Shown: positions 51,442-60,436, numbered from the stretch's first letter. The stretch is 64,000 nt of DNA from Halorussus gelatinilyticus (GCF_023238445.1 NZ_CP096658.1:1426001-1490000); one strand, 5' to 3'. Made by a program: numbers and translations. The notes: generated by a model from the sequence alone, not told the origin.

Positions 51442-52212
51442 TCAGGAGAGCGCGTCGGGGACGAACTCGCCGACCTCCACGTCGAACAGTCCGGCCTCCT
51501 CGAACTCCAGACCCAACTCGGCGTCGAAGACGACTTCCGCGGCGTGCGCAACGGCGGGCGCGAACGTCGTTTCGGGGTCGGGCGCGCTCGCGGGCACGTC
51601 CGCGACGGTCGTCGCGTCGCTCGTCGGCACCGCGGCGTCGGCGCTCCGGAGCGGATGCTCGGGGCCGGCGCGAGTGGCGACCACGGCGTCCACGTTCGCG
51701 CCCACGTCCGTCACGCGCCCGCGGGTGCGCTGGACCGCGTCCACGCCGCGCTCGCTCGCTGGCGCGACCACTGCGACCCGCTCCGCACTCGTCACCGCCG
51801 CGACGGCCTGATTCGCGGCGACTGGCGGCGCGTCCACCAGCACGTGGTCGAACCTGTTCGCGGCCTCGGCGAGCAGTTGCTCGAATCGCTGGGCGGCGTC
51901 GGCGGTCTTCGCGCGGGCCAGTCGCTCGAACGGGCCGCGCGCCGGACAGAGTTCGAGTCGGCCCGCGAGGTCGGCGGTCGCGGGATGCTCCCGCAGTCCG
52001 TCGGCGAGCGTTCCGTCCTCGGTGAGCAGGGTCGTCACGTCGGGGTCGATGCGGCCCGAGAGGTGGCGTGCCAGTCCCTCGGTGGCGAAGTCGGCGTCGA
52101 GGACGGCGACTTCGCGGCCGTCCCGTACGAGCGTCGCGCCGAGTTCGACGGCGAGTCGAGTCGTGCCAGCGCCGCCGGTCGCACCGACGAGCGCGGCAGT
52201 CGAACGCGTCAT
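51442..52212 (-). CDS. MinD-fold protein with degenerate P-loop
   Basis: 256 residues from ATG (MTRSTAALVGATGGAGTTRL). The overall order matches MinD/ParA: N-terminal strand, AVLDADFATEGLARHLSG (switch 1), DHVLVDAPPVAANQAVAA (switch 2 region) and VAVVAPASERGV. The Walker A, however, reads ATGGAGTTR: both lysines of K-G-G-x-G-K-T are replaced by Thr. The end (GLEFEEAGLFDVEVGEFVPDALS) is acidic. ATP hydrolysis by the usual mechanism is unlikely; nucleotide binding may remain. A TATA box lies 25-32 bp upstream. No partner gene is adjacent on the same strand. Confidence 0.85.
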   Translation of the reverse strand: MTRSTAALVGATGGAGTTRLAVELGATLVRDGREVAVLDADFATEGLARHLSGRIDPDVTTLLTEDGTLADGLREHPATADLAGRLELCPARGPFERLARAKTADAAQRFEQLLAEAANRFDHVLVDAPPVAANQAVAAVTSAERVAVVAPASERGVDAVQRTRGRVTDVGANVDAVVATRAGPEHPLRSADAAVPTSDATTVADVPASAPDPETTFAPAVAHAAEVVFDAELGLEFEEAGLFDVEVGEFVPDALS

Positions 52213-52236
52213 TGCTATCAGATTGTTCCCGTCTGG

Positions 52237-52244
52237 TATAAAAG
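52237..52244 (-). promoter_or_regulatory. TATA box of the MinD-fold gene
   Basis: CTTTTATA on the minus strand, 25-32 bp before the ATG ending at 52212. Confidence 0.55.
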
Positions 52245-52273
52245 GGTACGCTTGGTCCGTTCCGAGACGGTCC

Positions 52274-52705
52274 TCAGTCGCGCTGGGTGTGAATCTCCTC
52301 GGCGATATCGTCCAGTTCCTCCTCGGTGAGGTCGGGGCGCTTCCCCGCGACGGCGTGGATGGGGTTGCCGCCGTCGCCGTCGAACCGCGGGATGATGTGG
52401 CCGTGGACGTGCGGAACCTCTTGGCCGGCGGCCTCGCCGTTGTTGAACGCAACGTTGGTGCCGTCGGCGTCCACGGCGTGTTCGACCGCGGTATTCAGGC
52501 GGTGGACCGCGCCGAAGACGTGCGCGGCGACGTCCTCGGGCGTGTCTTCGAGCGTCTCGTAATGGTCCTTCGGGATGACGAGCGTGTGGCCCGGCGCGAG
52601 GGGGTTCGCGTCGAGGAACGCCATCGCGGTGTCGTCCTCGAAGACTTTGCGACTCGGGATGTCACCATCGACGATTTGACAGAAGATGCAGTCGTCTCGG
52701 CTCAT
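52274..52705 (-). CDS. HIT family hydrolase
   Basis: 143 residues. Starts MSRDDCIFCQIVDGDIPSRK and contains the histidine triad in PHVHGHIIPR (H-x-H-x-H). The region LVIPKDHYETL precedes it. HIT proteins hydrolyse nucleoside phosphoramidates or diadenosine polyphosphates (Hint-type, cytoplasmic). The C-terminus is acidic (LTEEELDDIAEEIHTQRD). A single gene between the MinD-fold gene and the wHTH regulator on the same strand. Confidence 0.92.
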   Translation of the reverse strand: MSRDDCIFCQIVDGDIPSRKVFEDDTAMAFLDANPLAPGHTLVIPKDHYETLEDTPEDVAAHVFGAVHRLNTAVEHAVDADGTNVAFNNGEAAGQEVPHVHGHIIPRFDGDGGNPIHAVAGKRPDLTEEELDDIAEEIHTQRD

Positions 52706-52804
52706 GGCTGTGTTCGGCCTTTTCGGGGGCGCGGCGTATCAATTTTGAGGCTCGGGTCGGATAGCACTCCTCGACGCGTAGTCTCGGTCGTCGGTCGACG
52801 TTCC

Positions 52805-53587
52805 TCACCGGGGCGTCGCGGCGGTACTAACCTCGTCGTATTTCTCTTCGGCCCACGTCAGGAGGTCGGGTTGTGACGGTGCCGCTAACACCGAATGAGT
52901 ACGCATCCGCTCGTCGAACGCCCCGAGGAAGACCGTCTCGTCCACGATTCCGAGTGCGTACTCCGGAACCGCATTCGACTCGTGTAACACGACGTTGCCC
53001 GACGTTTCGAGCGCGTCGAGCGTCTCGTCGTAGTCGGGAGTCGGCGATTCGTAGGCGGTCGGCGGTGCGACGACTTCGACCTGCAGGTCCTCGTCGACGC
53101 ACTCTCGGAGCGTGTCGAGGTAGAGAGGATTGATAGTCGGCACGAACCCCCGAACATCGGTCGCGTCGAGTACGTTTCGCCGGACGTGATAGAGCGGTTC
53201 GAACGGCGTGTCGGTCGTCGAGACGGTTATATCGCACTCGATCAGCGCGTCCGTACCGACGGGAAGTTCGGTCGGGAATCGCTCGAAGAAGGGGCCGAGC
53301 GACGCTGCGAGGGTGACCGTCGAGAGTGCGTCTTCGACCGCTTCGAACGCGAGTTCTCCCGCGACGGTGATCTCGTACCGGTTTTCCGTGACGATGTGGG
53401 AGACGTATCCCTGCTCTCGGAGGGCGGTGAGGTTTCGTTGGAGGGTCGACCGCGGGAGGTCCAACTGCTCGCCGAGCGCGTCCGCGGACGCCGCGTCCTC
53501 CGAGAGCGCTCCGAGGAGCCGGTAGCGATTCGGAGATGCGGTCAGAAATCCCAGTCGCTCCAATGCGGCTTCCGGGGGACTGTCCAT
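52805..53587 (-). CDS. Winged-HTH transcriptional regulator
   Basis: 260 residues from ATG (MDSPPEAALERLGFLTASPN). Residues about 8-90 form a winged helix (RYRLLGALSEDAASADALGEQLDLPRSTLQRNL, then YVSHIVTENRYEITVAGELAF). Residues about 120-250 match the haloarchaeal sensor domain seen behind such HTHs (AVPEYALGIVDETVFLGAFDERMRTHSVL). Such two-domain regulators are numerous in haloarchaea. It is divergent from the HAD gene; direct and inverted repeats in the gap are candidate binding sites. Confidence 0.8.
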   Translation of the reverse strand: MDSPPEAALERLGFLTASPNRYRLLGALSEDAASADALGEQLDLPRSTLQRNLTALREQGYVSHIVTENRYEITVAGELAFEAVEDALSTVTLAASLGPFFERFPTELPVGTDALIECDITVSTTDTPFEPLYHVRRNVLDATDVRGFVPTINPLYLDTLRECVDEDLQVEVVAPPTAYESPTPDYDETLDALETSGNVVLHESNAVPEYALGIVDETVFLGAFDERMRTHSVLAAPSQPDLLTWAEEKYDEVSTAATPR

Positions 53588-53635
53588 GATTCGTTGCCAG
53601 CGGAGTGACACTTGCCTGTTTCGGTACGTGTCGTC

Positions 53636-53671
53636 CACCCCCCGAACAGCACTCACCCCCTGAACACCTCC
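53636..53671. repeat. Two tandem 18-bp direct repeats in the divergent promoter region
   Basis: CACCCCCCGAACAGCACT (53636-53653) and CACCCCCTGAACACCTCC (53654-53671) share the CACCCCC-x-GAACA-x-C pattern. They lie between the start of the winged-HTH gene and the HAD gene's promoter. Confidence 0.6.
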
Positions 53672-53689
53672 CAGCGGATAGCGTTTTAC

Positions 53690-53713
53690 GACCGAACGCG
53701 ATACCATTCGGTC
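53690..53713. promoter_or_regulatory. 7-bp inverted repeat before the HAD gene
   Basis: GACCGAA (53690-53696) and TTCGGTC (53707-53713), 10 bp apart, sit between the TATA-like GCGTTTTACG and the ATG at 53717, a position typical for a repressor site. Confidence 0.45.
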
Positions 53714-53716
53714 ACG

Positions 53717-54367
53717 ATGAGCTACGACGCGGTACTGTTCGACTGTGATGGCGTCATCGTAGAGATGCCCGACCGAGCGACTATGACGGACGCGATGCGA
53801 CGCGTCCAGCGGCGATTCGAACTGTCCGCCCCGCCGGAGACGGTGGTCGCGGATTTCTTCAAGGGCAACCTCTCGTCTATCACCGAGCGCTGTCGGGAGG
53901 CCGGAGTCGAGCGCGACACTTTCTGCACGGAGGCCGCCCGAGAAGGCGTTCGCGCACAACTGTCGGAGATTCGGTCGGGGGTGCGTTCGCTGTACGACGA
54001 CGTCGCCGCGATTCGGGAACTGGACTACTCGCTGGGCATCGTCAGCGACAACCACCCGCGCGTGCTCTCGTTCCTCCTGCGGCGGTTCGACCTGACCGAC
54101 TTGTTCGAGACGGTACGCGGCTGTCCATTCACGCCGTCGGGCCTCGAACGCCGCAAACCCGACCCGCACAACGTCGAGACCGCGATGGAGGCGCTCGACG
54201 CCGAAACCGCCCTGTACGTCGGCGACCGCTCGGTCGACGTCGAGGCGGCCGACAACGCCGGCATCGACTCCGTACTCCTGCGACGTGAGGAACACTCCGA
54301 CCCTGAGGACGGCCTCTCTCCGACGTACGAAGCGTCCACGCTCTGGCAGCTCCACGACGTACTCTGA
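53717..54367 (+). CDS. HAD superfamily phosphatase
   Basis: 216 residues from ATG (MSYDAVLFDCDGVIVEMPDR). Motif I is DCDGV; LGIVSDNHPRVLSFLLRR is motif II (S/T); RKPDPHNVETAMEAL is motif III (Lys) and YVGDRSVDVEAADNAG is motif IV (Asp pair). A cap domain lies at about 20-95. Likely a phosphoglycolate-phosphatase-type enzyme; the substrate is undetermined. It is divergent from the wHTH regulator, 129 bp apart, which may control it. Confidence 0.88.
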   Translation: MSYDAVLFDCDGVIVEMPDRATMTDAMRRVQRRFELSAPPETVVADFFKGNLSSITERCREAGVERDTFCTEAAREGVRAQLSEIRSGVRSLYDDVAAIRELDYSLGIVSDNHPRVLSFLLRRFDLTDLFETVRGCPFTPSGLERRKPDPHNVETAMEALDAETALYVGDRSVDVEAADNAGIDSVLLRREEHSDPEDGLSPTYEASTLWQLHDVL

Positions 54368-54395
54368 GGACGGATTCCGGTTGTCCGCTGGCCGG

Positions 54396-54824
54396 TCACG
54401 ACGACCGCTCGAACGACTCCGTCTCCGTCTCCTCTTCGCGGGCGCGAGCGCGGTCCTCCACGTCCTCCAGCGTCTCGGTGTCGAGGAGTCGCTCCAGTTT
54501 CCGCTCGAACTGCTCGTCGGTGAGTTCCCCGCGGGCGTATCGGTCTCTGAGCGTCTCCAGCGCGTCGCGTTGCTCGTCGGCGTCGTCGGTCGCGGCGTCG
54601 TCTACCGAGAGGTCGTCGGCCCGGTCGTCCCACCACTCGTTTTCGTCTTCCTCGACGCCGAACAGGAGCGAGACGACCGGCACCACGACGACGTAACCGA
54701 ACAGCAACGCGGCGAGCCACCAGTCCTGTCCGGTGAACATCGCCGCGAGCCAGATGCCCGTGACCAGCATGCTCACCACCTCGGTCGCGTTCTCTCGGAG
54801 ACGCTCGTAGGGCGTCGCGGCCAT
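54396..54824 (-). CDS. SHOCT-domain membrane protein
   Basis: 142 residues from ATG (MAATPYERLRENATEVVSML). Two membrane helices (about 15-35 and 40-60: VSMLVTGIWLAAMFTG, WLAALLFGYVVVVPVVSLLFG) are followed by an acidic linker and the SHOCT motif LETLRDRYARGELTDEQFERKLERLL (about 95-121), then a Glu-rich end. SHOCT proteins bind or oligomerise at membranes; roles are mostly unknown. The longer upstream frame is not protein-like. Converges with the HAD gene. Confidence 0.85.
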   Translation of the reverse strand: MAATPYERLRENATEVVSMLVTGIWLAAMFTGQDWWLAALLFGYVVVVPVVSLLFGVEEDENEWWDDRADDLSVDDAATDDADEQRDALETLRDRYARGELTDEQFERKLERLLDTETLEDVEDRARAREEETETESFERSS

Positions 54825-54925
54825 GTGGCCGACTACGAAGGTGGGCGTAAAAACAGTGCGGGGGTCGCCGGGAGCAAGCGGGTCCCCTCGGGAGCGCTTG
54901 CAGACGAAACTGCACAACCGAACCC

Positions 54926-54934
54926 GATTTAACT
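54926..54934 (+). promoter_or_regulatory. TATA box of ileS
   Basis: GATTTAACT lies 22-30 bp upstream of the ileS ATG. Confidence 0.55.
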
Positions 54935-54955
54935 CAGTAGAAGCACAGGACAGGT

Positions 54956-57900
54956 ATGAGCAGGTTCGGTGAGGTCGACGACCAGTACGAACCCCACGAG
55001 GTCGAAGACCGGGTGTTCGACTACTGGGACGAGGTAGACGCCTACGAGAAAGCGAAGGAGCATCGCGCGGACGAAGAGACGTTCTTCTTCGTTGACGGGC
55101 CGCCGTACACCTCCGGCGCGGCCCACATGGGTACGACGTGGAACAAGACGCTGAAGGACGCTTACATCCGGTATCTCCGGATGCAGGGCTACGACGTGAC
55201 CGACCGGCCGGGCTACGACATGCACGGCCTGCCCATCGAGACGAGGGTCGAGGAGCGACTGGGCTTCGAGAACAAGAAGGACATCGAGGAGTTCGGCGAG
55301 GAGAACTTCATCGAGGAGTGCAAGCAGTACGCCGAAGAGCAGTTGGAGGGTCTCCAGTCGGACTTCCAGTCGTTCGGCGTCTGGATGGACTGGGACGACC
55401 CGTACAAGACGGTCAACCCCGAGTACATGGAGGCGGCGTGGTGGGGCTTCGAGCAGGCCCACGAGAAGGGTCTCGTCGAGCAGGGCCAGCGTTCTATCTC
55501 CCAGTGCCCGCGCTGTGAGACCGCCATCGCCAACAACGAAGTCGAGTACGAGGACGTCGAGGACCCCTCCATCTACGTCAAGTTCCCGCTGCGCGAGGAC
55601 GAGCGAAGCGAGTCCTCGGAACGTGCGAGCGGTGAAGCCGCGAGCGACGAGGAGGGCTACCTCGTCATCTGGACGACGACCCCGTGGACCGTCCCCGCCA
55701 ACACCTTCGTCGCGGTGGACGGCGACGTGACCTACCAGCGGGTCCGGGCCACGAAGGACGGCGACGAGGAAGTCCTCTACCTCGCGGACGGATGCGTCGA
55801 GGAGGTCCTGAAGAAGGGCCGCTACGACGACTACGAAATCGAGGGCGAGGTCGCGGGCGAGGAGATGGTCGGCTGGAAGTACGACCATCCGCTCCGCGAG
55901 GAGGTTCCCGACCACGCCGACGGCGAGGACGCACTACAGGTCTACACCGCCGACTACGTGGAGGTTGACCGCACCGGTCTCGTCCACTCCGCGCCGGGCC
56001 ACGGTGAGGAGGACTTCGAGCGCGGCCGCGAACTCGGACTGGACATCTTCTGTCCGGTCGGGAGCGACGGCGTGTACGACGAGTCGGCCGGGAAGTACGC
56101 CGGGCAGTACGTCAAGGACGCCGACGAGGAGATCATCGCCGACCTCGAAGACGCCGGCCTGATGCTCTCGTCGGGCACCACCACTCACAGCTACGGCCAC
56201 TGCTGGCGGTGTGACACCGGCATCATTCAAATCGTCACCGACCAGTGGTTCATCACCATCACCGACGTGAAGGACCAACTCCTCGACAACATCGAGGACA
56301 GCGAGTGGCACCCCGAATGGGCACGGGACAACCGCTTCCGGGACTTCGTGGAGGACGCGCCGGACTGGAACGTCTCGCGCCAGCGCTACTGGGGCATCCC
56401 GATTCCCATCTGGACGCCGGAAGACTGGGACGGGAGCATGGACGACGTCATCGTCGTCGGCACCCGTGAGGAACTCGCCGAGAAAGTGGACCAAGACGTA
56501 GACCCCGAGAGCGTGGACCTCCACAAGGGCACGGTGGACGAGTTGACCATCACCGAGGACGGCACGACTTACACCCGCGTCGGCGACGTGTTCGACGTGT
56601 GGCTCGACTCGTCGGTCGCCTCGTGGGGCACCCTCGACTACCCCGAAAACGACGAGCAGTTCGAGGAACTGTGGCCCGCCGACCTCATCATGGAGGCCCA
56701 CGACCAGACCCGCGGGTGGTTCTGGTCGCAACTCGGCATGGGGACCGCCGCCGTCGGCGAAATCCCGTACGACGAGGTCCTGATGCACGGCTACGCCAAC
56801 ATGCCGGACGGCCGCGGTATGTCCAAGTCCAAGGGCATCCTCGTTGACCCCCACGAGGTCATCGAGGAGTACGGCACCGACCCGATGCGGATGTTCCTGC
56901 TCTCGTCGAACCCGCAGGGCGAGGACATGCGCTTCTCGTACGACGAGACCAGCGAGATGCAGCGGGACCTCAACATCCTCTGGAACGTGTTCCGGTTCCC
57001 GCTCCCGTACATGCGCCTCGACGACTTCGACCCGGACGAGACCACGCTGGAGGACGTGGACGAGGACCTCGAACTCGTGGACGAGTGGGTCCTCGCGCGC
57101 CTCCAGTCAGTCGTCGCGGAGATGACCGACCACTGGGAGGACTACCGGCAGGACAAGGCGCTCGACGTCCTCCTGAACTTCGTGGTCGAGGACGTTTCGC
57201 GGTTCTACATCCAAGTGGTCCGCGAGCGCATGTGGGAAGAGGACGACAGCGCCTCGAAGCTGGCGGCCTACGCCACCTTCTACGAGGTGCTGACGACGGT
57301 CGTCGCCCTGCTCGCGCCCTACGCGCCGTTCGTCACCGAGGAGATTTACGGCGCGCTCACCGGCGACGAGGGCCACGACACGGTCCACATGCTCGACTGG
57401 CCCGAGGTCGAGGAGTACTGGCAGGACGCCCAACTGGAGACCGACGTCGGTCTTCTCCGGGCCATCGAGGAGGCGGGGTCGAACGCCCGTCAGCAGGCCG
57501 AGCGCAAGCTCCGCTGGCCCGTCACGCGCGTCGTGGTCACGGCCGACGGCGAGCGCACGGTCGAGGCCGTCGAGCGCCACCGCGACCTGCTGGCCGACCG
57601 GCTCAACGCCCGCGGCATCGAACTCGTCGGTCCCGACGAGGACTGGGGCGAACTCCACTACAGCGCCGAGGCCGACATGAGCCTCCTCGGTCCCGAGTTC
57701 GGCGACGACGCGGGCCGGGTCATGCAGGCGCTCAACGACGCCCGCGTCGCGGAGCCGACCCTCGCCGCGCTCGAAGCCGCGGTCGCCGAGGAGACCGGTA
57801 TGGACGCCGACCTGACCGACGAGATGGTCGAGTTCGTCACCCAGACGCCCGATGGCGTCACCGGCGTCGGCTTCGACACCGACGGCGACCAGCACGGCGT

Positions 57901-58204
57901 CGTCTACGTCGATACGGAACTCACCGAGGACATCGAGAGCGAGGGGTACGCCCGCGAGGTCATCCGGCGCGTCCAAGAGATGCGCAAGGAGATGGACTTA
58001 GACATCGAGGAGCGCGTCCGCCTCGAACTCGGTATCGCCGACGACCGCGTGGCCGACCTCGTAGAATCGCACATGGACCTCGTGCGCGAGGAGGTCCGCG
58101 CCGACGAGGTCGGCGACGTGGAGGACGGCTATCGGAAGACGTGGGACGTGGAAGGCGTCGAGATGGAGATCGCGGTGGCGGCGCTGGCGGAAGCCGAGGC
58201 GTAG
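54956..58204 (+). CDS. ileS: Isoleucyl-tRNA synthetase
   Basis: 1082 residues. The HIGH-like motif is GAAHMGT in PPYTSGAAHMGTTWNKTLKD (about residues 44-62); the second ATP motif is RGMSKSKG (about 621). The editing domain (about 180-400) carries IWTTTPWTVPANTF; the C-terminal tRNA-binding region is rich in coils. It charges tRNA-Ile. A short low-complexity insert, EDERSESSERASGEAASDEEG, sits near 215-235 and looks lineage-specific. Nothing else is unusual. Confidence 0.96.
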   Translation: MSRFGEVDDQYEPHEVEDRVFDYWDEVDAYEKAKEHRADEETFFFVDGPPYTSGAAHMGTTWNKTLKDAYIRYLRMQGYDVTDRPGYDMHGLPIETRVEERLGFENKKDIEEFGEENFIEECKQYAEEQLEGLQSDFQSFGVWMDWDDPYKTVNPEYMEAAWWGFEQAHEKGLVEQGQRSISQCPRCETAIANNEVEYEDVEDPSIYVKFPLREDERSESSERASGEAASDEEGYLVIWTTTPWTVPANTFVAVDGDVTYQRVRATKDGDEEVLYLADGCVEEVLKKGRYDDYEIEGEVAGEEMVGWKYDHPLREEVPDHADGEDALQVYTADYVEVDRTGLVHSAPGHGEEDFERGRELGLDIFCPVGSDGVYDESAGKYAGQYVKDADEEIIADLEDAGLMLSSGTTTHSYGHCWRCDTGIIQIVTDQWFITITDVKDQLLDNIEDSEWHPEWARDNRFRDFVEDAPDWNVSRQRYWGIPIPIWTPEDWDGSMDDVIVVGTREELAEKVDQDVDPESVDLHKGTVDELTITEDGTTYTRVGDVFDVWLDSSVASWGTLDYPENDEQFEELWPADLIMEAHDQTRGWFWSQLGMGTAAVGEIPYDEVLMHGYANMPDGRGMSKSKGILVDPHEVIEEYGTDPMRMFLLSSNPQGEDMRFSYDETSEMQRDLNILWNVFRFPLPYMRLDDFDPDETTLEDVDEDLELVDEWVLARLQSVVAEMTDHWEDYRQDKALDVLLNFVVEDVSRFYIQVVRERMWEEDDSASKLAAYATFYEVLTTVVALLAPYAPFVTEEIYGALTGDEGHDTVHMLDWPEVEEYWQDAQLETDVGLLRAIEEAGSNARQQAERKLRWPVTRVVVTADGERTVEAVERHRDLLADRLNARGIELVGPDEDWGELHYSAEADMSLLGPEFGDDAGRVMQALNDARVAEPTLAALEAAVAEETGMDADLTDEMVEFVTQTPDGVTGVGFDTDGDQHGVVYVDTELTEDIESEGYAREVIRRVQEMRKEMDLDIEERVRLELGIADDRVADLVESHMDLVREEVRADEVGDVEDGYRKTWDVEGVEMEIAVAALAEAEA

Positions 58205-58428
58205 GGTAGAAGCCGACGGACTCCCAGCGTTTCGGCTCCGGCGGCTCTCGGAGAGATAAGTTCGAACTGGAGAGCGCGCGCATACTCGTCGTTTTCGACA
58301 CACTAGCGAGTGGTCATCTAGAGTGCCGTGCTGAATACGGAGCGTGAATCTATCTCGACGGGGCGTGGTATTACGTGTCGTGCCATCGTCAGAGCTTTCA
58401 CCAGCCGATAATGTTGTTTGGTATAGAT
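58205..58428. other. Intergenic region after ileS
   Basis: 224 bp; GC falls along it towards the AT-rich methyltransferase gene. No gene or repeat is seen; a weak hairpin, GGCTCC/GGCGGC, near 58240 is not significant. Confidence 0.4.
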
Positions 58429-59127
58429 ATGTCTGACCCGTTTGCGCAGGCGCTCCATGATTTCCATTTCGACCAGATGAAAGGTCCACTTCTCTATCGG
58501 AGAGGAGCGGAGACCGAGGAGGTCGAAATAGAGTTTTATTTTGATGAGTTCACTGCCGACGGTTCTTGGTTGGAATCCTTGCTTGACGGGCCATTGCTGG
58601 ATATGGGCGCTGGCGCTGGACGACATTCACTCTATTTTCAGGACCAATTTGAGACTGTTGCCATCGAGCAAAATGAAACGTTGGTCGAGATATTACGCGA
58701 CCGTGGTGTGACTGACGCTCGACGAGTGAACATGTTCACACTCCCCGATGCGTTCGAGACCAACAGGTTCAGGTCAGCGATTGCGTTCGGAACGCAGGTA
58801 GGCCTTTCTCGGTCGATGCAAGGCCTTAGAGAGTTTCTTAACGACCTCGCATACGTTACAACACCCGATGCAACTGCCGTCATCGACGGTTTCGATCCTG
58901 AGCATGAGAAGACGAAATCGAAACTGGACTACTATAGTGACCCATCGAAGGGCCTTGCCTATCGCCTCCTGCAGATGGAGTACGATGGAACGGTGGGTGA
59001 GCCATGGCTGTACAGGCTTTTCACTCCGAGTCGCGTCCGCGAAGCTACTACCGACACAGAATGGGAAGTCTCCGAGATAAAGTACGGGCCTGAACACATC
59101 TACCAACTTGCCTTACGAAAACGGTGA
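58429..59127 (+). CDS. SAM-dependent methyltransferase, low-GC
   Basis: 232 residues from ATG at 58429 (MSDPFAQALHDFHFDQMKGP). Motif I is LLDMGAGAGRHSLYFQ (about 56-71), followed by VAIEQNETLVEILRDRGV and FGTQVGLSRSMQGLREFL. It resembles a haloarchaeal class I methyltransferase family of unknown substrate. Its GC content (about 50%) is well below the neighbours' (about 65%), so recent acquisition or a mobile origin is likely. An ATG at 58411 is an alternative start. Confidence 0.8.
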   Translation: MSDPFAQALHDFHFDQMKGPLLYRRGAETEEVEIEFYFDEFTADGSWLESLLDGPLLDMGAGAGRHSLYFQDQFETVAIEQNETLVEILRDRGVTDARRVNMFTLPDAFETNRFRSAIAFGTQVGLSRSMQGLREFLNDLAYVTTPDATAVIDGFDPEHEKTKSKLDYYSDPSKGLAYRLLQMEYDGTVGEPWLYRLFTPSRVREATTDTEWEVSEIKYGPEHIYQLALRKR

Positions 59128-59226
59128 GACTCTGTAACAGTACTTCCCACCTTGCTGTTAAACCTGCATCACAGTCGGCAACCGACGAGTTTCCAGATGC
59201 GTGTTCGCCAACGGCTGTTTCCTCGA

Positions 59227-59376
59227 TTACGCCCACTGAATCCACCAGACGATACCTAACAACATCAAACCGATACCGAGCGCAGAGGTCGCGGGCTCGG
59301 GAATCAGAAAGAGGACGAATCCGATTCCGATGAGTATCGTCGGCTCCACTTCCTCCATGTTGTCCGAGATGCCCAT
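59227..59376 (-). CDS. Small two-helix membrane protein
   Basis: 49 residues from ATG at 59376 (MGISDNMEEVEPTILIGIGF). Two closely packed hydrophobic segments (about 12-26 and 30-48: TILIGIGFVLFLIPEP, TSALGIGLMLLGIVWWIQWA). Similar small proteins in haloarchaea belong to numbered families (I recall DUF7470). AT-richer than the average gene here, like its methyltransferase neighbour. Function unknown. Confidence 0.55.
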   Translation of the reverse strand: MGISDNMEEVEPTILIGIGFVLFLIPEPATSALGIGLMLLGIVWWIQWA

Positions 59377-59485
59377 AGTCCCGTTATTCGGTCTACGAAC
59401 AAGGGGTTGTTGACCCCACACGTCGCGAGTCACCCTCCGGACGATTGCCGAGCATCAGAACGACTGCAGTCGAACCGCTCTGAAC

Positions 59486-60343
59486 CTACAACTCCTCCGC
59501 GAGTACGGGCGCGACCGACACCTCGCTCACGGGCCGCTCGATGGTGTCGGTCCCGTAGATTCCCTCGACGCCGGCCTTCGAGAGCTTCGTGTAGGCGTCG
59601 GCGGCCAGCATCGGGTGGACGCAGGTGACGAACACCCGGTCGGCACCCTTCTCGCGCAGAATCTCGACCGCGCCGGACATCGTGGAGCCGGTGGCGATGA
59701 TGTCGTCGGTCACCACCACGTCGCGGCCCGCAACGTCCGTGTCGCTCGGCGTCAACTCGACCTCTGTCCCGGAGTGGCGGACCTTCTCGAAGTAGTCGGT
59801 CTCGCCGGTACCGTAACTCTCGCGGACCGTCGCGGCGATGTCGAGCGCGCCCTCGTCGGGCGAGAGGAAGACCGGCTCTTGGAGGTCCGCGGGGAGCGGG
59901 TCGGCCAGGAGCCCCGCGGCCTCGACCGATTCGGCGGGAACCTCGAAGAAGTCGCAGACCGACTCCTCGTGCGGTTCGACGGTCAGCACGCGGTCGGTCC
60001 CCGACGAAATGGCGCGGGCGACGGCGCGGGCCGAGACCGGGTGGCCCGCCTCGAACGCCTCGTCCTGTCGGGCGTAGCCCATGTACGGCAGGACGGTGAC
60101 GACCTCCGAGGCACCCCACTCGCGGGCGGCGTCCTGCAACTGGAGGAGTTCGACGTGAGCGTCCGACGAGACGGTCGAGGCGACGACGACCGCGCGGTCG
60201 TCGTCGGCCTCGGCGACGCCGGGCGCGCCCGCCAACAGTTCGCCGTCGGGGAATCGTTCGTACTCGACGCTCGCCAGAGGTTCGTCCAGTGCGGCCGCGA
60301 GTTCGGCCGCGAGGGTCTGGGAGGCTGACCCGCTGATAATCAT
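59486..60343 (-). CDS. prs: Ribose-phosphate diphosphokinase
   Basis: 285 residues from ATG (MIISGSASQTLAAELAAALD). YERFPDGELL, VLPYMGYARQDEAF (the RQD catalytic region) and the PRPP-binding loop VVTDDIIATGSTMSGAVEIL (DDxxATGST) are diagnostic. It makes PRPP from ribose 5-phosphate and ATP for purine, pyrimidine, histidine and NAD synthesis; archaeal enzymes of this short form are often ADP-insensitive. The region upstream holds a long inverted repeat. Probably transcribed with the propeller gene or from its own promoter. Confidence 0.94.
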   Translation of the reverse strand: MIISGSASQTLAAELAAALDEPLASVEYERFPDGELLAGAPGVAEADDDRAVVVASTVSSDAHVELLQLQDAAREWGASEVVTVLPYMGYARQDEAFEAGHPVSARAVARAISSGTDRVLTVEPHEESVCDFFEVPAESVEAAGLLADPLPADLQEPVFLSPDEGALDIAATVRESYGTGETDYFEKVRHSGTEVELTPSDTDVAGRDVVVTDDIIATGSTMSGAVEILREKGADRVFVTCVHPMLAADAYTKLSKAGVEGIYGTDTIERPVSEVSVAPVLAEEL

Positions 60344-60436
60344 GTGCGAGGGGTGTACGTCGGCGGGTAAATCGGTTTTCAATCGCAACTCGTCGGTCGG
60401 CGCGGTTGACGTGTTCGGCGGCGGTAGTGCGGACAG

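Noticed and set aside
52805-54355. 516-codon minus-strand frame joining the wHTH gene to sequence antisense to the HAD gene
   Set aside because: The protein-like part begins at the ATG ending at 53587; upstream residues are antisense to a clear HAD phosphatase.
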